A stretch of 64,000 nucleotides of DNA from the NCBI GenBank assembly GCA_036971715.1, contig JAVHJL010000003.1, forward strand, positions 3,472,001 to 3,536,000, in the 5' to 3' direction. This DNA comes from Arthrobotrys musiformis (lineage: Eukaryota; Ascomycota; Orbiliomycetes; Orbiliales; Orbiliaceae). Positions within the stretch are counted from its first letter, which is position 1. Each line of letters opens with the position of its first letter. The position numbers were made by a program, and so were the translations under genes. The notes under the pieces are model-generated. The model was not told the origin of the DNA. It saw only the letters and a list, made by a program, of their open reading frames with translations, and made no database searches. Positions 9,352-21,985 of the stretch are shown piece by piece.

Positions 9352-12300
9352 GAGATATCACCAGATGGTAAAAAGCCTTACAGAATGCGTTTTCGACGCC
9401 GAACATCTATCTATGTTAGCCATGATTAGTACAACTTTTATTTAAGACATTTGGTCAGATATTGGTAGTGAAGCCGTGAGGGATTCAAAAAATAACATTG
9501 CCTGTGTTGTTCTGGGGTGTCGAGAACGAGGCATGGTGCTAGACTTTGCATGGAAGGTGTCCAACGGAGTTCCGATTAGTGATCATGATCGAACTATGTT
9601 TCCAGTTCGAACAAAACTCGGGCCGGATTATTGATGCAGACATGGATTATTTCCAAATCAAACTTACTATCGTGGATACTCTGGGGTTGGCCATGGCCGC
9701 AACGGGATTCTACCTTGGGGTATTAAGAGATGTTATGTTGGCGGTTGCTATACATATCTTCCGAAGTCACTTCAAGACACAAAGCTACTCATGTTTTGGC
9801 AACAGAAGATTCACCCAGTGTGGAGCGTTTATTTAAAATTCTCGTATATTAAAGCTTCTGGATTGACCTGCATAACGCGTGGAAGTCGTATACGGGGGTA
9901 TGGGGATATGCGCGCTAAATAAAAAAAGCTCGCTTGGTTGAGCATTGTTTTCTCAGATCGGAGGGAAATCTCTTACAAAATTTAATAGTCAGCGAGACTC
10001 AAAATGGGTTTTGAGATTATCTTTTCAGCCAAGTTCGGAACAACTTGAGGGCCCGATATTCTATTTTGAATATTAATATTGACCAGTCGTTATAGATATA
10101 CACGATTACGTTGAAATCCGAGAGTTGACGAAATAAATTTATACACGTACGACTCTTAGCATACTAAATCCACGGCAGGGCCTATAAAGCCTGATACATC
10201 TATCCACTCTATGGTATCTTTACGAGCTCAGATGCCACGATTAATGTAATACATACCGGGTACGTAAACTTAAGTTAGTTTTCGAGTCTAGATCTATATA
10301 GATCGGCGTCCGACAGCTATTCTCGGCTAGTTTCGCTTGCAATTGGCCTCGTTGGGACCACCAAGACCATTGGGATGTTTCATGTGTTGTTCCATAGTGT
10401 GTTGTTAACAAAAATACAACAGGAAACCCTGGTCAGTTGAAGAAAGCCCGGTTACGAGATTTATGGGTTAGTTGGTCTCGTGTGGACGGTGTCTCGCGGT
10501 GGTGATAGACGGCCAGTCGATATTGATCGGCTAGCTATAGACTAAGTCTCAATATCGGTTGAACCTCGTGCGCCTGACGTTCGCACTAGAGCGATAACTC
10601 TATCAATGGTAACATCTAGAGCTCTATGGAGCTTTCCGTATACCATGGAGCTATCGTTGAACTTGATTTTCTAAAAAAAAAAAAAAAACCCTTTCATGAA
10701 CGACGTTTTTAACTAGAGGTCTCGAAACCGGACCCTGGTGGATAATCGTGCTTTGCGTCGAATTGGGAACTGTGCCTATTATGCTGCCTGACATCGCTAC
10801 CCAGATCTGTGGTTCAGGGAGCGGTTAAGCGAGGGCAGGTTTGCGTGAACCGGGAGGGGAGCTCAAGCCCTAATGTTGCGGCTTGGTGGAGGAGTCGACT
10901 TCGAATTATTTGTGGCAGCAAGGTAGTAAGGCCAGAATTTCTTCAAGACAGTCGGATCGATTGCGACTCGCGAGCTCGAGGCTTCGGCCAGCTCTGGTAT
11001 ACGAGATAAACTCGAGGGGGACATCGTTCGCTTTATAGGTATAAATCATTTATAAAGGAAAATTTCGAAAACGGCCTTGCATGCAGAGCATAGATGCGCC
11101 CTGACCATGTGTTACTCGAACTGGGTGCATGTGGGTACCGGTGCATGGCCTTACAGGGCTCGCACGCGGCGGACGGCATTGACTGTAACGTCACCGTCAA
11201 CCAGGTTTATATATACTCAAGTAACTATGGAGAGAAGCTTATCATCGACACCTTGAGTCCACGGAAATGCAACCTCGCCATCCTTTCTTTTTCTTCCAAA
11301 ACGGTTTTCTTTCTCCTCTTTTTTTTAGCGTTGTGGAGACATTTTATGTCGGCGAGCCATGATACCATATTATGCAAATGCGTTATCGTTGGGCCATTTC
11401 CGCGGAGCGACAACACACGTACAGGTCAAACACGAATTCAACCTACCGCACGAATATGATGATATTGTGCTTGGTATGGGTCGGTCGGCGAGATAATGCT
11501 CGATTATACTGCTGGTACACTATTAGTGCATATTTTCAATGATGAGGGTATGGGGCATCGAATGAATTATATGAAAATACCAGGCCAGGTGCTCGAGTCG
11601 ACCGAGCTCCAGAAACAACGCTTTCGAAATTTCCAGGTTTGCGTATTATCTCGAATCCAGACCCTCACTGGAACGTAGTAACTTGCAAGGTAGGGGAAAA
11701 AATATGAGTAACGATAAAGAGTAAAAGAGTTGCAAGCATTAGTGGATTTCTTCCTGGAAGGTTGGGTAGGGCGAGGATACTCGGGATGATTGTGGCGTTT
11801 GTGTTTTTAAAGCTTTTTCTCTTCAGATGGTCACAGGGCTGCTGCTAGTTTAGCCGTTATTCCGTTCATTACCTAGTACCTAGCTGGGAAAAGACGGTTA
11901 CTGTAGGCGCATATAGACAGCGTAGCCGTTTGCTGTATGGCAATCTCCTTGGTAAAAGACTAAATCGTGTGGGTGTCTGGACTAGCGCGGCGAAGGAGTC
12001 TGCATGCCTACAGATGAACATGGTAAGACGTTCGGGATAGTCATAGGATGGCTGACCAGCTTCTATTTTTGGTCGCCTAAGTTAAAATCTTTATCAGATA
12101 TACTGCTACCGCTTCCACATATCATTTAGGGTTTAATCATAATAATTCCCTTTATCCGACTTAAGCCCGTAACGGGCTTACAGCTATATTCTTCGGATCT
12201 TAGCTGGAGGCTTGTACTGAAGAGGAAATCCAGACGTAGTATATCTATAGAGACGCCTACGATAATATAGTATATCAATATACTTCTAAGCGTTCGGTGG

Positions 12301-14009
12301 TAATTGTGGGGATCGCAAGCGATAAACATCATGAGGATCTCAACATTTGAGCATCTATAAAAATAGAACGAGCGTTTTAAGGCCCATGGGTGTCAGCGGA
12401 CTCTATCGCACTCATATTGAATATTTGTGTCGGGGACCCTATGATTTGAGTTATTCTAATAGGGTGTAAAATCAATGGTAGGGTTTTGGAAAGCTTTGGG
12501 TGTTAGTTTCTAGACTGTTCCTTAAATTTTTGAAGAGCTAATAAGTTATATTGCCCGCTTCGCCGTTCCAGGGTCTATACGCTAGGACTCAATATTTGGC
12601 AAGTTCGTTGGGATCATGACAGTGGACCCGTGTAAAGTGTCCACGCGTCCCCGAGTTTGACATCATGCTTGAAGAGGAATTTTTATAGTCTTCTTCGGTA
12701 GGTTGTATCCGTAGTATGAGAGGACGGAAAATACAACCGGTCCGAACAACAGGCTTTCTGTCGTATGAATCCTATCGTGAGGTTTACTAGCATACACATG
12801 ATGTGGTTAATGCTAGTAGATTGCGGGTGCAGTCGGTTTCGACAAATCGAGTTCCGCGGAACTCTTCCCAAGCAATCTCCGACAATGCAACTGCATGGGT
12901 TGGGTTCGATTCGACCTTGGATATCTCGCTAGGTTAGGCTGGGGCAGGAACTAGCTTCGGGAAGGGCACTATACTGGTAGCCACTCGCTTAGCTTAGCAT
13001 GGTGTCGCGCCTGGGGAAAAGAAAATTCGCAAAAACACAGATAACCAACAAACATTCCTTACATATCGATGGTATAGCCTTAGGATCGCGATTTGCATTA
13101 GTGGAGATGGAAAAGAGAGTTTTTGTTCGGTACTTTACTCGTTTAAGCGTTGGATCGGATTTGGCGATATAATATCGAATTCTATATATCTATATGGGAT
13201 GTTCCAAGAATCCTGGCGACCCACTTGGGTACCTAGACCCGAAGCGCTATGGTTTGAGCTCCCCACAACTGTTCTAACCGAGCTCCAGAAGGCAGGTTTC
13301 CCCGTGCGAGTCTTCGCGATCGATTCTATTGGTATTTCGAACCTTATTTTTGAGCGAGACTCTCCAAGGTGTACAACCATTGTTTTTTCGTAAGCCAATG
13401 TATAGTCTAGATGTGGAGCTATAGCCGTCTAGCCAGGCTTTGTGTAACAAGGAAATCCTGCCATGTCATTTGGGCCAGATTCGAGGCCACACACACTTTG
13501 TTGCAGTTTACTAGGACCAAATACTAGTACGCACTTGAGCGAGTTATTTAACTTTTCGTACATATCCATTAGGACCTCAGAATTCTCGGCACATACGCTG
13601 GTTTGAAAAGGATTGTCTATACGCGATGAGGCTTCCGACGACCGAGAATGGCGTGTTCAGCCTGATTGTCAATCTGAAGCGGTTCATCGATATCGATATC
13701 AAAATCGCTTCGCTGTGGGGACTCCAATTGCAAAGCCTGGCTATCTGTTGTATTCTTGCAGACAACACCGAAACTACGACAGCTAGTGGCCTCATAGCTC
13801 AGGGCGAGATCTTATCGGAAATGTCTATATAAAGTACATGATGACCGATGCAGATGGCTTTCTCTCTTTTTTTCATCATCACGAGCGCTTCCAAATAGCT
13901 CCTTGACCATACCTAGCGGAATCCCTCCGCTTGTCCATTCATTCATTCAGTCACTCTTTGGCCACGGCCTATTCGTTCATTAAGCTAAACAGAGACACTC
14001 TTTTCCAAA
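9352..14009. other. Long AT-rich gene-free region
   Basis: No frame of convincing length, composition or splice context is seen over 4.6 kb. The ORF at 9546-9836 (+) lacks family features and is not called. A 16-base A run lies at 10673-10688, and a C-run-free, TA-rich composition prevails. The stretch could hold mutated transposon remains, but no terminal repeats or transposase motifs were found by eye. Confidence 0.5.
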
Positions 14010-15461
14010 ATGCATTTCTCTACTATTTTGACGACGGCCACCATCGCCCTCGCTGGGCTTGTGGATGTCACGTCCGGCCATATGGTCATCATGGACGCTT
14101 TTGGGAGCCATAGGCCCAAGATCCGTGGCTACGGTCTCGGATTCGCCCAGAATAACGCCCGAAAGGACGTTTTCGGACGCATTATGGATGTCGGGGTCTT
14201 CGACCGAACGGTCATCCATAATAAAAACAACGCCACTTACCTCCACAATGGTTGCGGCTTCTCGGCCAACAGCGTCGGCCGTTGGACGAAAAACAATAAA
14301 CCCGGCGTGTGGAATGCGCAAAAGCGTAAGAAGCACTTTTACGAGCGCAAGGCTGATCCGAAAGCACGCATCAATGTTCCGGCTCATATCAACCATATTG
14401 CTGCTCAGGAAGCTACCGGCAAGAAGAGAAGACGTTTCCCCAACGAGAAGATGTTGGTGAATACCGGCATTCCAAAGGTCGTCGCCGGGAGATACTTGAC
14501 AATCATCACCCGCACTCTCAGGGGTCCCCCAAGAATCCCTAGTGGTAAAATCCATTTCAAGGGTACCGGACAAGCCTGGACTAGGAAGTTGCAGCTGTAT
14601 GGCTGCGGCAAAGTCGGCAAGATTGTTCCTAAGGGCTGCAACAGGGGAAGACTCAACCCGGTCTACAATAAGTTCAGATATATCCTGCCTAAAGACTTGA
14701 ACTGCTGGGGAAAATACGGTGCAAACAAGAGAAATGGAAACCTTTGCTTGGCCCGATTCCAAGTCCATTCTCCGTAAGTTTTAAAATATCATCCTTATGC
14801 CGTAGTTTGCACATGCTTTATTATCAATTGTACCCGATAGCTAATTTTCCACATTTATAGAAACGGACCATTTGGCGCATGTGTACCAATGCAGCAAAAG
14901 AGGCCAGCAGCTGTCAAGACTGTTAGGACTACTGTGACCGTTGGCGGGAATCCCACAGTTAAGACAGTATTTGTCACTAGAAAACCTAGAACCGCCGTTA
15001 CCAGACCAGTGGTAACAGTCTATAACACTGTCACTGAAGTTACCACGATTCTCCCGCAGACCAGACGCACTCGTGTTGTCACGGTCAAAGAGCTTCCTTA
15101 TATCTATACCATTTATGTCAACGGCAGACCGCAACAAACTAGGGCCACTAGGACGAACCAAGTCATAACTGACACTGTTACCATTACGAAGACTGCACCT
15201 CCCGTCATTGAGACCATCACCATCATCGAAAAGGATGAGTATGAGGATGAGGTCGGTGGCGGCGATGACGTTGATGATAACGACGCAGAACTTGCAGATG
15301 AGCCTGAGGAAGAGAGTTCTGAGGAACCTGCTGAAGAAAGTGAAGTTGTTGTTAGCGAAGATGTCGAAGATGACGGCGACGATATTGAACCCGAGGAGGA
15401 GGTAACGAAAGAGGATCTTGAGGGTACCGAGGAGGAAGAGGAGAAGGAGAAGGAGGAGTAG
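14010..15461 (+). CDS. Egh16/MAS-like secreted protein with acidic tail
   Basis: Egh16/MAS (GAS1/GAS2-type) proteins are secreted proteins of ascomycetes expressed in appressoria or during host contact; their biochemical role is unclear. Exons 14010-14773 and 14861-15461 (intron phase 2, donor GTAAGT) encode 454 residues. A signal peptide (about 1-22) precedes the mature start GHMVIMDAFG. The family core covers about 23-265, with CGFSANSVG, paired Cys in LYGCGKVGKIVPKGC, LNCWG and the conserved end NLCLARF...GPFGACVP. In relatives I recall the segment before the intron as CLxRC; here the second Cys is Phe. The core is Lys/Arg-rich. Beyond it comes a Thr/Val-rich, beta-prone stretch (about 275-370), then an extremely acidic tail (about 375-454, EEEEEKEKEE at the end). 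That tail is not part of the usual family layout. The start is the first ATG, directly before the signal peptide. Confidence 0.85.
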
Positions 15462-16657
15462 ATGACCTAGCTTAGGTTGGCCTCGGAAAACGAGCGGCTA
15501 CAAATCATCTACTGCTTTGGAAACTTTCCATCGGGGGGATTCTGGCTAGACAGTAGAAGGAGGGGCTTGGAGGAATCCAAAGTCGGAACGGAAAGGGTTG
15601 TTGGAAAGAACTTAGGAGGGAAGTCAATTAGATGTCTAAGAGTTTATGAGCTTTACGATACATGTACTCTTCTTGATAGAATAGACGACGAAACATTTGC
15701 TTTTTATCTCTATAGTAGCGTCCCAAAATCTCTTGCAGCTGTGGAACTTCGTAGGTCCCCGGTTCTTGTTTGAACTTCTGATTAGAGCTTTGATGATTAC
15801 AGACAAATCCACCCACAACTTACAACGACATTTAATTGGACTCGTTTCTAGCCTCAGCCAACTATAATTGGATAAATACGTTTTCTAAAGCTAAAGAGGG
15901 GCCTTACACCGATGTAATTTAGACGTAGATGGTGTTCTTCAAACAAGTCCCGACACTTTTTAACCTAGCCGACTGAAACTAACAGGGAAATTGGGAACGA
16001 GAGTAAGTATAAAAGACTGTCTGGTACAGATAGCAAAAAAAAAAGAAGCCAACGACGATGTCCTCGTTGATGCAGATATGGGAAGTAAGATGGGGTAAAT
16101 TCATGCCATTACATTGAGCGATACTAGTAGGGGGTGGCAAGACATTGATAATTTAATAGCAAGGTAGCGCTTGCAAAGCGGGGGAGGCACAGCTAGCTGG
16201 CGCCAGGCAAATATACCACATGAATTTGCGTTGGACTAGGCCTGCAAAAAGCCTGAGACTTCTTTGCCACGACATTGCATTGTACTGACGTTTTGAGCGT
16301 TGTATTGACTTCCACTTAAATAATTGACGGAAGGAACCCCGCTGTCACCTATCTTTTGATATCGAGTACCGCAGATAAATTCTTGTAACTACTCGGAGCT
16401 CATTCGCAGCAGCTTTGGATCTTTCCTTTCACTGATGAGATCAACGTTTCGAACGTTTCGACGCATCAACACGCGCCTAGTCAAAGTTAAAATCTCGGTC
16501 CGCTTTTGGTAGAACTCCATCGATCCAACCGTGTTGTTTAAACGAAACACCGGAAGCTCTCTGCGGTATGCTTAAATTTTCCGTTAAATAGCTAAGCTTA
16601 ATACAGTTCTCTCTCATACTTAGACCGCTGGAAACAACAGAACCAGAAAATCTCAAA
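15462..16657. other. Intergenic region
   Basis: No credible gene is seen. The reading frame at 15477-15773 (+) follows the stop of the Egh16-like gene and is probably 3' untranslated sequence. 16320-16657 would be the promoter and leader of the kinase-like gene. Confidence 0.5.
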
Positions 16658-18330
16658 ATGTCAGACGAAAAGTGGACTCCGTTGTATCACTGCATGAGCA
16701 TGGTGGTCGAAGATGTAGAGCGATACCGACGGGGATTGGGAGGCTATCATCCCGTAGTGTTGGGAGACACTCTTATGGACAAAAGATATACCATTCTTCG
16801 CAAGTTGGGATATGGAGCGTTTTCCACGGTTTGGCTTGCTCGAGACGAAAGGTTATTGCTGCCAAAATTGTTTCCTTTCTGCACCTACTGATATAGTTTG
16901 TCTATAGACTATCTAAACTCCGAGCAGTCAAGATATGTACCGCAATCACCCCAAAGGACACACATCTTGAAAGCGACAAGGCACAAAAAATACAAAAGCT
17001 GGCTGAGAAACACCTGGGGCATGAACACATTCTGTTCCCTGCGGAGGCCTTCAAGCATGTTGGCCCTAATGGCACCCATGATTGCTTAGTCATGGAAATT
17101 ATGGTAGACCCTTTTAAGGACGGCGAAACATGCCCGCCACTTTTTCTGAAAAACATCGCATATCAGTTGCTTTTGGCGTTGGATTGTCTGCATCAATGTG
17201 GTTATGTGCATTCAGGTCTGTGTATCTTGCGTTCAGGTCCACATAAAGTGAACAGAGTCACTCTTGTCTCGTCGCCAGAGTCACCCCATATCACACAACT
17301 AGAATTTGAGAGCACTAAGCTGACCCGAATTCGATTTAGACCTCCGAATCGGCAATTTTTTGATGGCGAGTTCGGAGACAGAGGAGGCGGTTCTTCGCCG
17401 CTATCCCAAGCAATACTAATCCGATGTCGAGAGACTAGATGGAAAGCCGGTTGATGAACATGCCCCAGCATACTTGGTCTCTACGGAGAGTGATATAGAA
17501 GAAGATGGCGGAGATGAGAGCGGAAGCGAAAGTGAAGGGGGCGAAGAAGATGGTGAATCGTCTGACCCCGAAGTCCAGGAGCCCGAGGTTTTGGAATCTT
17601 CAATTTTTAAACTCGCCGATCTTGGTAGTTGTAAGTTACGTAAAGTTGAAGATGGGATCGCGTTATCTAACGTTCTCTTCCAACCAGGCTTCCCAAAAGA
17701 CCAGAAGCAGGATTTCTTCGCTACACCAAAGGGCGTCAAAGCCCCAGAACTTTTCTTTGAATTTGCATCTCCTGGGACATATGAGAAGATGGATATATGG
17801 GCCCTTGGCTGCACATTACATGAACTGTTGGTGGGCTATAGCATGTTTGCCTTTGGCTACGAGCCTATTGAACCCGGAGACGTCCAAGGCAGGCAACTTC
17901 AAGTACTTAGCAATATGATAGACCGCCTCGGGCCTATCCCATCGCACCTTGTTCCCAATCTCGGCGCGATAAAGGACTACGTTGATAAGGACGGTAAGAC
18001 TAGCTAATCGCATTTAGCACATTTTCTTATACAGTATATTTTATTGACTCGATATTTGTAGGTCGGCTCAAACCGAGTGAGGCCGTCGATCGGGTTCGAA
18101 GTGAGGACAAAACTACACTTTCAGAACTTCTTCTCAATGGAATAGAAACGACTGAGATGCCATGGGATGAGGAAGCGGGTAGGCATAAACATATCGATGT
18201 TATTAAAGCTGTACCAGAGAACGAACGGGATGATTTTCACGATCTACTTCTCAAAATGATGGATTGGGACCCGGCGAGGAGAATAACTGCCGCAGAAGCG
18301 CTGGAGCACCCTTGGTTTGCGGGTTTGTAA
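16658..18330 (+). pseudogene. SRPK-like protein kinase with in-frame stop
   Basis: SRPK-type kinases phosphorylate Ser/Arg-rich splicing factors; fungi carry many lineage-specific relatives. Exons 16658-16851, 16908-17215, 17340-17993 and 18062-18330 join in consistent phases (2, 1, 1) to 475 codons. Kinase landmarks are intact: glycine loop GYGAFSTVWLARD, AVKI lysine, catalytic loop VHS-DLRIGNF (split by the second intron), ADLGSCK in place of DFG, GVKAPELFF, and DIWALGCTLHELL. As in SRPKs the lobes are separated by a spacer, here acidic (SDIEEDGGDESGSESEGG). A single TAA at 17417-17419 interrupts the frame between LRRYPKQY and SDVERLDGKP, with clear kinase sequence on both sides; CAA to TAA would be one C-to-T change. 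The last segment ends WDPARRITAAEALEHPWF, typical of subdomain XI. The stop may be a real nonsense mutation or a sequence error. Reading straight through the second intron would wrongly suggest that the catalytic loop is lost. Confidence 0.82.
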
Positions 18331-19947
18331 TGACTTCATCTGCGCCGGGGTTGAGCCTTTAATTGGGCTGATTTTTTGACATTTAGCGGCGCCGCGCAGT
18401 GCCATGATTGCGGGGGAGATTCTGTTTTTTCCTTCTTCTATTCGACGTCAAGAGCCGTCCTTCTATGTCCTATTGCTATGGATTTCACAAGTCTTCCTAG
18501 ATATTACTTGCCCTTTTAAGCCAAAAGACAACAAGGCCTTTGCATTGCTGTGTGTGATAGCTAACTTCGAATTCCCGTAACAAATATGAGTTCCCCCAGC
18601 CCCTGGCTATTGTGGGTTTGCAAAGCTAGTACACTGAAAATTTAAATATTTGTAAGTGCAAAGATTTTGTCCGCGTTTTCAGCCAGCGTCGTCGGCCATA
18701 TATATGAACCGCCTTCGATACTATACTCTACGAGCGAGGCGTGAACGCAATGCTTTGGCTCTTGTGTTGGCGATTGGTGTCAAATGCTGCCAAATGAGAC
18801 TGCTCCAAGTCCACACGAAGGTCTCCCACCTTGGATTTTGATAAGAACTTGCAAACCACATGCTCGCAGCGGGGCATTCTCGCACAATACCCCGTTATAG
18901 AAAGCCTTACTATTTAGTAAATTACCAGGACTAACATGCATTTCGGCCCGTGTCGGTATCGAAGCCTTACCTTATTTTCGCGCTAGCCACGCAATCCCAA
19001 CCGGTGGGGCCACCTAAAGTGGGCGTACCAGACAGCTGAAATGCAACTCGCTCGCATTGCAGGCATACATATAGTGTTGATGGCGTGATGCTAGTGCCTC
19101 TGCATCTTTGTAACCAAAGTGCTCCATCCTCCTTGAAGTTTTTTGGGCGTGCGGGTCGAGAGCGTCGTTTGATATCGACCCGTTGTCAGAGCATTGCACG
19201 TGGCCTTGGATTTCCGAATTCCTAGCTCCAAATCGAGCTAGCAGAGATCATTCTATCTTTCGAATTCCGTGTAATTATGGGCGAGGAGTTTATCACGACT
19301 TCGAATTCATTTGGGCGTGACATTTGTTCGGCGCGAGATCCCTACCCCTCATCTGCTTCAGCTGCGGTATGTGGGCACCAGGTTCGTTCGCACTTCGGAA
19401 TACGCTAGCGCCGCCACTGTGCATTTTCGAGGGCCAGACTTGACTTGGCACCGTACCTCAACGGGCAGGATACATATTAATCGCAAGCTGGAAGGCCCGT
19501 ACCCCGAACTCCGCTCTTATCTTAGCTATCTGCATGCTGCGTTCATCACAAATTTCTTCAAAGTTTTGACCAATCCACCTCTTGCAAGGCTTGTTGCAGT
19601 TGTACCGAATACATACGCCTGACAGCGCCACGCATAAATGGGCTTGCCCTCGGGCGAATAGCATTGAGGTTCTAGACGACGAGGTGGTGCGATATGCAGA
19701 TATTTCTCTCATCTGGTGCCACTCGAGTCCAGCGACTTTCCTTTCTGAATGGTGGGGTTGGGCCATGGGTCAGCCTCTCGCGTTCGGGTTGACAACTATT
19801 TATACCTGCCCAAACGCCGGCCCTCGAGAGAAGTCTGATCGGATACAGAGAAGGGCGTAGAATTCGAGTAGCACTACGTGCGAGGCTTGGAGCTTTTCAT
19901 ATACTTTTTCAAGCCAATTTTAGGGGCCTTCTCCTACTATTGCAGGG
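18331..19947. other. Intergenic region
   Basis: No supported gene is seen in 1.6 kb. Frames such as 19311-19622 and 19582-19860 (+) have unremarkable composition and no family resemblance. The stretch before 19948 is the likely promoter of the esterase gene. Confidence 0.5.
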
Positions 19948-21985
19948 ATGCGCCCGATCGAACTTCTCAAGATACCTTGCTTCGCTGCGATTATTTTCGC
20001 TGGAAGCGTTGTCTATGGCCTCCCGGAGCTTGAGTTGGATTGGGGAAAATATAACGCCTCAGATATCCCGGATTTAACAGATGTAAGTTGTTCCTCCAAA
20101 TGGCATGTTCCGCAGTTATTCGGAATCGTGTACAAATGTGGTCGATTCTAACGGTGCCGCGGTGGGGTTGAACACACAGGTAAAAGTCTATCGCAACGTT
20201 CGCTATGGTGCTCCCCCGACCGATGACCGTCGTTTCAAGGCTTCACAGTTCCCACATAAGGGTTTCGATAGTACCAAAGACGAGCCCGCGGATTGCATTG
20301 CAGTCTCTATGAAAGCTCTTCGAGAGGGCAAATGTGACACTGCGATCAAGCAACATTTTTCTCTCGCGTTCGGTTATAATGAAGAACTGAAGCAAGCCGA
20401 GGACTGTTTGTTCCTGGATATATATGTTCCTTCGGATCTGGAATCTTTTACTGAACCCCTGCCGGTTATTGTATGGTTCTATGGCGGTGCATACCTTTTC
20501 GGCTCAAAATCCAACGACAGAACTCAGGGCATGTTCTACTCGGGCGTCGGAGCGGTTCGTGCTGCTCTGGAGTCCCCTGGTCGAAAAGGCGTCATATTCG
20601 TTGCTGGAAATTACCGACTGGGCGCCCTGGGCTGGTTATCTGGCTCTTATGTGGAAAAGTACGGTACCCCAAATGCAGGCCTCACAGATCAAAGACTCAT
20701 CTTGGAGTTTGTTCATCGATATATATCAAAGCTCAAAGGCGACCCGAGCAACGTCAGCGCTTGGGGCGAGTCGGCTGGCGGTGGTTCTATTTTGCACCAT
20801 CTTGTTGCCAGAAATGACGATGGGAGTTTGCGAGATCCTCTGTTTCAGAAAGCCATTGTGCAGAGCCCGGCGTACCAATGGAGGTGGGATCATTCACCTT
20901 CAGGAAGCCTGGACAAAGAGTACCTCAAATTTGCAGTAGCAGCCGACTGCCCAGATGGAAGTTTTAAATGTTTGCAAAATGCACCGATAAGAAAAATCAA
21001 GGATGCAGTGGATCTTATGGTGTGCGATCAGCACAAGGACGGTATCTTTCCCTTCGGGCCGGCGGTTGATGGGAAGTTGATCAAAGAGATACCCGCATAC
21101 GCTTTGGGAAAACGTAGGCTATATACATTCATCCCCCCCTCCCTGAAAAATTACTAATGCGATTGTTCTCCTACGTGGTGTATAGCGGGAAGCTACTGGA
21201 ATGATCTTAAATCCATCATATCGTCTCATGTAGCAACGGAAGCCGCCACATTTACTCAGAACTTGACAATCAATAACGCGTCTGAAGTTACAAGACTCAT
21301 GGGACTGACCTTTCCTCAACCGATTGTGGACCACGTAAAAAAATCTCGTCTATACTTCAACATCGGGGCATTTTGTAAACCTTTGCTCAAGTGCCGCAAA
21401 TGCTATACCAAAATCGTCCAAGATTCGATGTTTATGACGAACACACGGGCAGTTTATCAAGCATACAAGGGTCGATGTTACATGCTGAACTATCGCTGGC
21501 CAGCAAAGATATACGCAAAACATGGAACTGACCTTCTTTTTACATTTCTCTACAAAGAGATCGATTTGGACAAGTTGGTAAAGAGCATTCACCCTGAATG
21601 GAATAGCACGCTAACAAAATTTAATTTGACGGGCAAGTACGGCGAGAAGGTTAAGGAAGCGTCGAAGGCATTCCAACGATACTTCGTATCGCATGCTATT
21701 AGTGGCGACCCCGAAGCCCTTAAAGATCAAGAAGCACCACTTTGGCCGTTTACCAAGGGTGACGAGAAGCTAAAAGACGGAGTTATGACGGTTAAAGGGG
21801 TTCTTAAAGCTAATGCGTCCGTACTGAAATACTTTACAGTCGGCAAGCACGCCGACGAGGATACCACACTCACAATGTTCAAATTTTGGTGGGATGTTTT
21901 AGACAAGATCCATAAATCGGCGTCTTCTAAGTTGAACAAGGCGGCAGACCCTGAGGAGGGTGACGGGCAACGTGATGAATTGTAG
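19948..21985 (+). CDS. Secretory-pathway type-B carboxylesterase ending RDEL
   Basis: This is an alpha/beta-hydrolase of the carboxylesterase/lipase type-B family, hydrolysing carboxylic esters; the substrate is unknown. Exons 19948-20082, 20180-21113 and 21186-21985 (phases 0 and 1) encode 622 residues. A signal peptide occupies about 1-24. The oxyanion region is VIVWFYGGAYLFGS, the catalytic serine lies in GESAGGGS, and the likely catalytic histidine in AKHGTDLLFTF, the position of the usual HG.EL motif. Family-typical NYRLGALGWL and EDCLFLDIYVP are present. The first intron uses branch TTCTAACG and acceptor ACACAG at 20179; an earlier acceptor at 20115 would break the frame. The second intron has donor GTAGGC and branch ACTAAT. 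The protein ends GQRDEL, which resembles the HDEL/KDEL endoplasmic-reticulum retrieval signal. It may therefore reside in the ER rather than be exported. The C-terminal 80 residues are Lys-rich. Confidence 0.88.

Noticed and set aside
9546..9836. 96-codon plus-strand ORF in the gene-free region
   Set aside because: No domain, signal or intron support, and its composition matches the AT-rich background.
12895..12930. GGTTCGATTC resembling a tRNA T-loop
   Set aside because: No matching acceptor, D or anticodon stems could be folded around it by eye.
17092..17454. Continuous frame suggesting the kinase lost its catalytic loop
   Set aside because: The frame after VHS is intronic. Splicing 17216-17339 gives VHS-DLRIGNF, restoring the H-x-D-L...N motif.
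20105..20179. Early acceptor at 20115 as start of esterase exon 2
   Set aside because: It is out of phase with exon 1; the acceptor at 20179 with branch TTCTAACG fits phase and spacing.
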